8,246 bases of DNA, from positions 1-8,246 of the forward strand of contig JAHWJF010000128.1 in the NCBI GenBank assembly GCA_019348515.1, read 5' to 3'. Position numbers and translations under genes: made by a program. The stretch comes from Chloroflexota bacterium. Its GTDB lineage: Bacteria > Chloroflexota > Chloroflexia > Thermomicrobiales > UBA6265. This document shows, in pieces, positions 5,635 to 8,246 of the stretch; position 1 is the first letter of the stretch, and each line of letters begins with the position of its first letter. The notes below the pieces were generated by a model. It was given only the letters and a program-made list of their open reading frames with translations, made no database searches and was not told where the DNA came from.

Positions 5635-7581
5635 GTGTCGCGGAGCGTTAGGATCGACCCAGCGCTCCTCGCGTACCGTGGAGGTGCGCCGTTGACCGCC
5701 GTTTCAGAAAGTCATCCCCGACCACAACTGCAGCGATCGACCTGGGAATCACTGAATGGGCGTTGGGATTTCGCCCTCGATGAGGACGGGTCCTGGTCTT
5801 TGCCGGGGGAGGTTTCCTGGGATCGATCGATCGTCGTCCCGTTTGCGCCGGAGACGCCGTTGAGCGGAATCGGCGCCGAAGGGTTTTTCCGCTCCTGTTG
5901 GTACCGGCGCACCGTCGAGATAGCACCGGTCCGAGGTGGCGAGCGAATCTTCTTGACCTTCGGGGCCGTCGACCACTCGGCTCGCGTGTGGGTCGATGAG
6001 ACGTTTGCGGGGTGTCATGAAGGTGGATACACCCCGTTCTCGATCGATATCACCGATTTCCTTCGACCGGGCGACGAGCACGAGATCATTCTCTGCGCGG
6101 AGGATGATCCGCACGACCTGGCGAAACCGCGCGGCAAGCAGGACTGGCAACTCGAACCTCATGCCATCTGGTATCCCAGGACTACCGGCATCTGGCAAAC
6201 GGTCTGGCTGGAACGACGTCCGGCGTCCTGGATCGACTCGCTCCGGTGGACGCCCGGACTGGCGTCCTGGGATATCGCCTGTGAAGTGGTGATCGAAGGA
6301 GAGAGCCGGAATGATCTCCGTCTCGAGGTGATCCTTACAGTCCCGGATGACGAGTCGGAGCAGCCGCCACGGCTCCTGGCGCACGACGTCTACTCGGTCG
6401 TCTCGGGCGAAGTTCATCGCCGTATCGCGCTCTCCGATCCCGGGATCGATGACTATCGCAATGAACTGCTCTGGAGCCCGACGAGACCCACGCTCATCGA
6501 CGCGATGCTTCGGCTCCTCGGGCCGGATGGCGAGGTAATCGATGAAGTGCTCAGCTACACGGCTCTCCGCGCCGTTGGCGTAGAGGGCGACCGCTTCATC
6601 CTCAACGGGCGGGCGCTTGAGCTGCGACTGGTGCTGGATCAGGGCTACTGGCCTGACGGCGGCATGACGGCGCCGGATGATGATGCCCTACGGCGTGATG
6701 TCGAGTTGGCAAAAGCCATGGGATTCAACGGCGTGCGCAAGCATCAGAAAATCGAGGATCCACGCTATCTCTATTGGGCGGACCATCTGGGACTTCTCGT
6801 CTGGGAGGAGATGCCCAGCGCTTATCGCTTTACCCTGGGAAGCATCGATCGTCTGGCGAGGGAATGGACCGCCGCACTGCTGCGCGACATCAGCCATCCA
6901 TGCGTCGTGACCTGGGTGCCGTTCAATGAATCGTGGGGCGTACCGGATCTGCCAAGTCATCCGCCGCAGCAGAGCTTCATCCAGGCACTGTATCACCTGA
7001 CGAAGGCGCTCGATCCTACCCGCCCGGTTGTTGGCAACGATGGCTGGGAGAGCGCTGAAACCGACATTATTGGCATCCATGACTATGACGACGACCCCAC
7101 GCGAATCCGCCAACGCTATTTCGAGCATGAGGACATCCCGACGATCCTACGAAGAGCACGCCCGGGTGGACGCCTCTCCACCCTGAGCGGCCACGAGCAT
7201 GCCGGGCAGCCCGTTGTGCTCACCGAGTTCGGCGGGATTTCGTATGCCCCGCCAGAGGGCAATGATGAAAGCTGGGGATATAGCGTCGTCAAGACGCCTG
7301 ACGACCTGGAACGCGCCTACTTCCAACTCCTGGAAACGATTCGCGAGCTCCCGCTTCTGGCCGGATTCTGCTATACGCAGTTTGCCGATACCTATCAGGA
7401 AACCAACGGACTGCTCTACGCGGACCGTCGCCCAAAGTTTCCGGTAGAGCGTATTGCCGAGGCGACTGAAGGGCCGGACCGCCAGGGGCTCGCCGCCCTG
7501 CGACGCAAACGTAAACCGGTCACATTATCGGTCGTCGAAACGACAGGAATGACGAGCGGAGCGGTGAAAAAGGGCGGCTAG
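5635..7581 (+). CDS. GH2 family glycoside hydrolase (beta-galactosidase/glucuronidase-like)
   Basis: A retaining beta-glycosidase of family GH2, which as a family hydrolyses beta-galactosides, beta-glucuronides, beta-mannosides and related links; this subtype's substrate cannot be read off. The 648 residues show the three-part core: a sugar-binding jelly-roll (about 28-195, with HPRPQLQRSTWESLNGRWDF, WYRRT and TTGIWQTVWLE), an immunoglobulin-like domain (about 200-312), and a TIM barrel (about 318-605). The barrel contains LVLDQGYWPDGGMTAPDDDA, MGFNGVRKHQKIEDPRYLYW, the acid/base site WVPFNESWG (Glu432) and the nucleophile site VVLTEFGGISY (Glu531), so it should be active. A basic tail (RRKRKP..VKKGG) follows. 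No signal peptide is visible, suggesting a cytoplasmic enzyme fed by uptake of oligosaccharides. GTG 5635 is the only usable start in a frame open from 5587 and lacks a clear Shine-Dalgarno, so it may be leaderless or coupled. A glycosyltransferase gene follows on the same strand after 149 bp. Confidence 0.94.
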   Translation: MSRSVRIDPALLAYRGGAPLTAVSESHPRPQLQRSTWESLNGRWDFALDEDGSWSLPGEVSWDRSIVVPFAPETPLSGIGAEGFFRSCWYRRTVEIAPVRGGERIFLTFGAVDHSARVWVDETFAGCHEGGYTPFSIDITDFLRPGDEHEIILCAEDDPHDLAKPRGKQDWQLEPHAIWYPRTTGIWQTVWLERRPASWIDSLRWTPGLASWDIACEVVIEGESRNDLRLEVILTVPDDESEQPPRLLAHDVYSVVSGEVHRRIALSDPGIDDYRNELLWSPTRPTLIDAMLRLLGPDGEVIDEVLSYTALRAVGVEGDRFILNGRALELRLVLDQGYWPDGGMTAPDDDALRRDVELAKAMGFNGVRKHQKIEDPRYLYWADHLGLLVWEEMPSAYRFTLGSIDRLAREWTAALLRDISHPCVVTWVPFNESWGVPDLPSHPPQQSFIQALYHLTKALDPTRPVVGNDGWESAETDIIGIHDYDDDPTRIRQRYFEHEDIPTILRRARPGGRLSTLSGHEHAGQPVVLTEFGGISYAPPEGNDESWGYSVVKTPDDLERAYFQLLETIRELPLLAGFCYTQFADTYQETNGLLYADRRPKFPVERIAEATEGPDRQGLAALRRKRKPVTLSVVETTGMTSGAVKKGG

Positions 7582-7663
7582 TTTCGCCAGCCCTCCCAGG
7601 TGGCATGTTTCCTGCTTTTTGAGCACCGCTGTCTCTGAGTAGCTCGCTAGCTGTCTCGAGCGC

Positions 7664-7687
7664 GCGCCGCGGATTCGCCCGCGGCGC
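7664..7687. terminator. Strong GC hairpin between GH2 and glycosyltransferase genes
   Basis: GCGCCGCGG (7664-7672) and CCGCGGCGC (7679-7687) form a perfect 9-bp stem with a 6-base loop, about 83 bp past the GH2 stop. There is no T-run on the + strand (AGTGGTCTTGTG follows), so it is not a standard intrinsic terminator, though GC stems without T-runs can slow or stop polymerase in high-GC genomes. It could equally be a leader structure of the following gene, whose ATG is 43 bp further on. Confidence 0.4.
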
Positions 7688-7730
7688 AGTGGTCTTGTGT
7701 GGCAAGTCGCTACCGACGAATGGGGATTGA

Positions 7731-8135
7731 ATGCTCGTCGCGTTCTCGCATCTGCGCTGGGGATTTGTCTGGCAGCGGCCTCAGCACCTGCTCACCCGCT
7801 TTGCGCGGGAGATGCCCGTGGTTGTCGTCGAGGAGCCAGAGGATCACGCCTCGGGCACGGACATTCGGATCCGGCGTGATCATGGGGTGACGGTCGTAAC
7901 CCCTCTTCTTCCTATGCCGTCCGGCAAGTACGGGTTCGGGAATCACGTCAACGGCCAGATTGCTCAGTTGATCGAGTCGATCGTCCCGCCCGGAACTGAT
8001 CCCATCTACTGGTACTACACCCCGATGGCGCTTGGCGCCGAGCCCACGACCGCTCGACCCCGATTGTCGGTCTATGACGCGATGGACGATCTCGCCAACT
8101 TTCGCGCCGCGCCTCCGGAGCTCCGCATCCGCTAA
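7731..8135 (+). CDS. Group 1 glycosyltransferase, N-terminal part, ended by premature TAA
   Basis: The 134 codons from ATG 7731 encode the N-terminal Rossmann-like domain of a GT-B (group 1) glycosyltransferase of the exopolysaccharide type, which transfers a sugar from a nucleotide-sugar donor to a glycan or lipid acceptor. Visible signatures are FSHLRWGFVWQRPQHLLTRF (residues 5-24), VVVVEEPEDH (30-39), YWYYTPMAL (93-101) and VYDAMDDLANFRAAPPEL (114-131), in the family's usual order. GGGGA at 7722-7726 provides a ribosome site 4 bases before the ATG. Translation stops at TAA 8133-8135, far short of the roughly 370-400 residues of complete homologues, and before any donor-binding domain. The same frame continues with family-like sequence, so this is the front half of a gene broken by one base change, or of one read by suppression. 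It would not be catalytic as a 134-residue product. Confidence 0.8.
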   Translation: MLVAFSHLRWGFVWQRPQHLLTRFAREMPVVVVEEPEDHASGTDIRIRRDHGVTVVTPLLPMPSGKYGFGNHVNGQIAQLIESIVPPGTDPIYWYYTPMALGAEPTTARPRLSVYDAMDDLANFRAAPPELRIR

Positions 8136-8246
8136 GCGCGCCTCCTCGCCCTGGTCGATCTGGTGTTCACCGGTGGTCCGACGCTCTACCGTCAGCGCCG
8201 GGACATGCATCCCTCCGTTTACTGCTTCCCCTCCGGCGGCGAAGCG
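8136..8246 (+). pseudogene. Continuation of the glycosyltransferase after the in-frame stop (partial)
   Basis: The codons right after the TAA stay in frame and read ARLLALVDLVFTGGPTLYRQ then RRDMHPSVYCFPSGGEA, which matches the family order expected after the ..PPEL segment (a helix, then DLVFTGGP..LY, then HP.V.CFPSG..). There is no frameshift; only the codon between Arg134 and Ala is TAA where homologues have an acidic residue. The frame stays open to the window edge, where the gene is cut. No new ribosome site with a start codon is seen immediately after the stop, so independent translation of the back part is unlikely here. Confidence 0.72.

Noticed and set aside
5749..6417. 222-codon - strand open frame inside the GH2 gene
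   Set aside because: Antisense to the well-supported GH2 N-terminal domains; no ribosome site or recognisable domain.
7710..8210. 166-codon - strand open frame opposite the glycosyltransferase
   Set aside because: The + strand frame carries ordered family motifs on both sides of the stop; the antisense frame has an Arg/His-rich composition typical of shadows.

Overview
This window is GC-rich DNA, roughly 60-65 % GC by eye, from a free-living bacterium. The flavour of the proteins (an Arg/Ala/Pro-rich proteome, GTG starts, a GH15 trehalase/glucoamylase-like enzyme, a GH2 enzyme of the 'LDQGYWPDG' type, and a group 1 glycosyltransferase opening with FSHLRW..QRPQHLL) together with the short-period tandem repeats between genes suggests a Chloroflexota relative of the Thermomicrobia/Sphaerobacter group. 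That placement is an inference from style, not a search result.

Left part (1-1630): the last 22 codons of an unidentified + strand gene, then about 300 bp with no gene, holding G-tract repeats and a period-8 tandem repeat. Next come a small + strand hypothetical gene (374-745) with a clear Shine-Dalgarno, a convergent spacer with a period-9 tandem repeat and a possible dispersed repeat, and a - strand hypothetical gene (893-1438) with a textbook Shine-Dalgarno and a GTG start.

Middle (1631-5226, all - strand, transcribed right to left): a SixA-type histidine phosphatase, a decayed IS5-type transposase tail, an alpha/beta-fold hydrolase whose real start appears to be CTG just next to that remnant, and a full-length GH15 glycoside hydrolase. 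The gaps of 218 bp (hydrolase to GH15) and 192 bp (GH15 to the hypothetical gene) argue against one tight operon. A long imperfect inverted repeat sits in the 218-bp gap.

Right part (5227-8246): a spacer with inverted repeats, a small - strand ORF of unusual composition and lower GC (about 53 %), a full-length GH2 glycoside hydrolase on +, a strong GC hairpin, and the start of a group 1 glycosyltransferase interrupted by an in-frame TAA at codon 135, with homology-like coding sequence continuing in the same frame to the window edge.

Functional theme: alpha-glucoside hydrolysis (GH15), beta-glycoside hydrolysis (GH2) and glycosyl transfer lie close together, but nothing in spacing or strand proves they form one pathway. 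I did not find an evident new defence or mobile system. The most instructive points are signs of gene decay and rearrangement: the nonsense codon in the glycosyltransferase, the lost or CTG start of the hydrolase beside an IS remnant, and the short-period repeat blocks flanking the small hypothetical gene.
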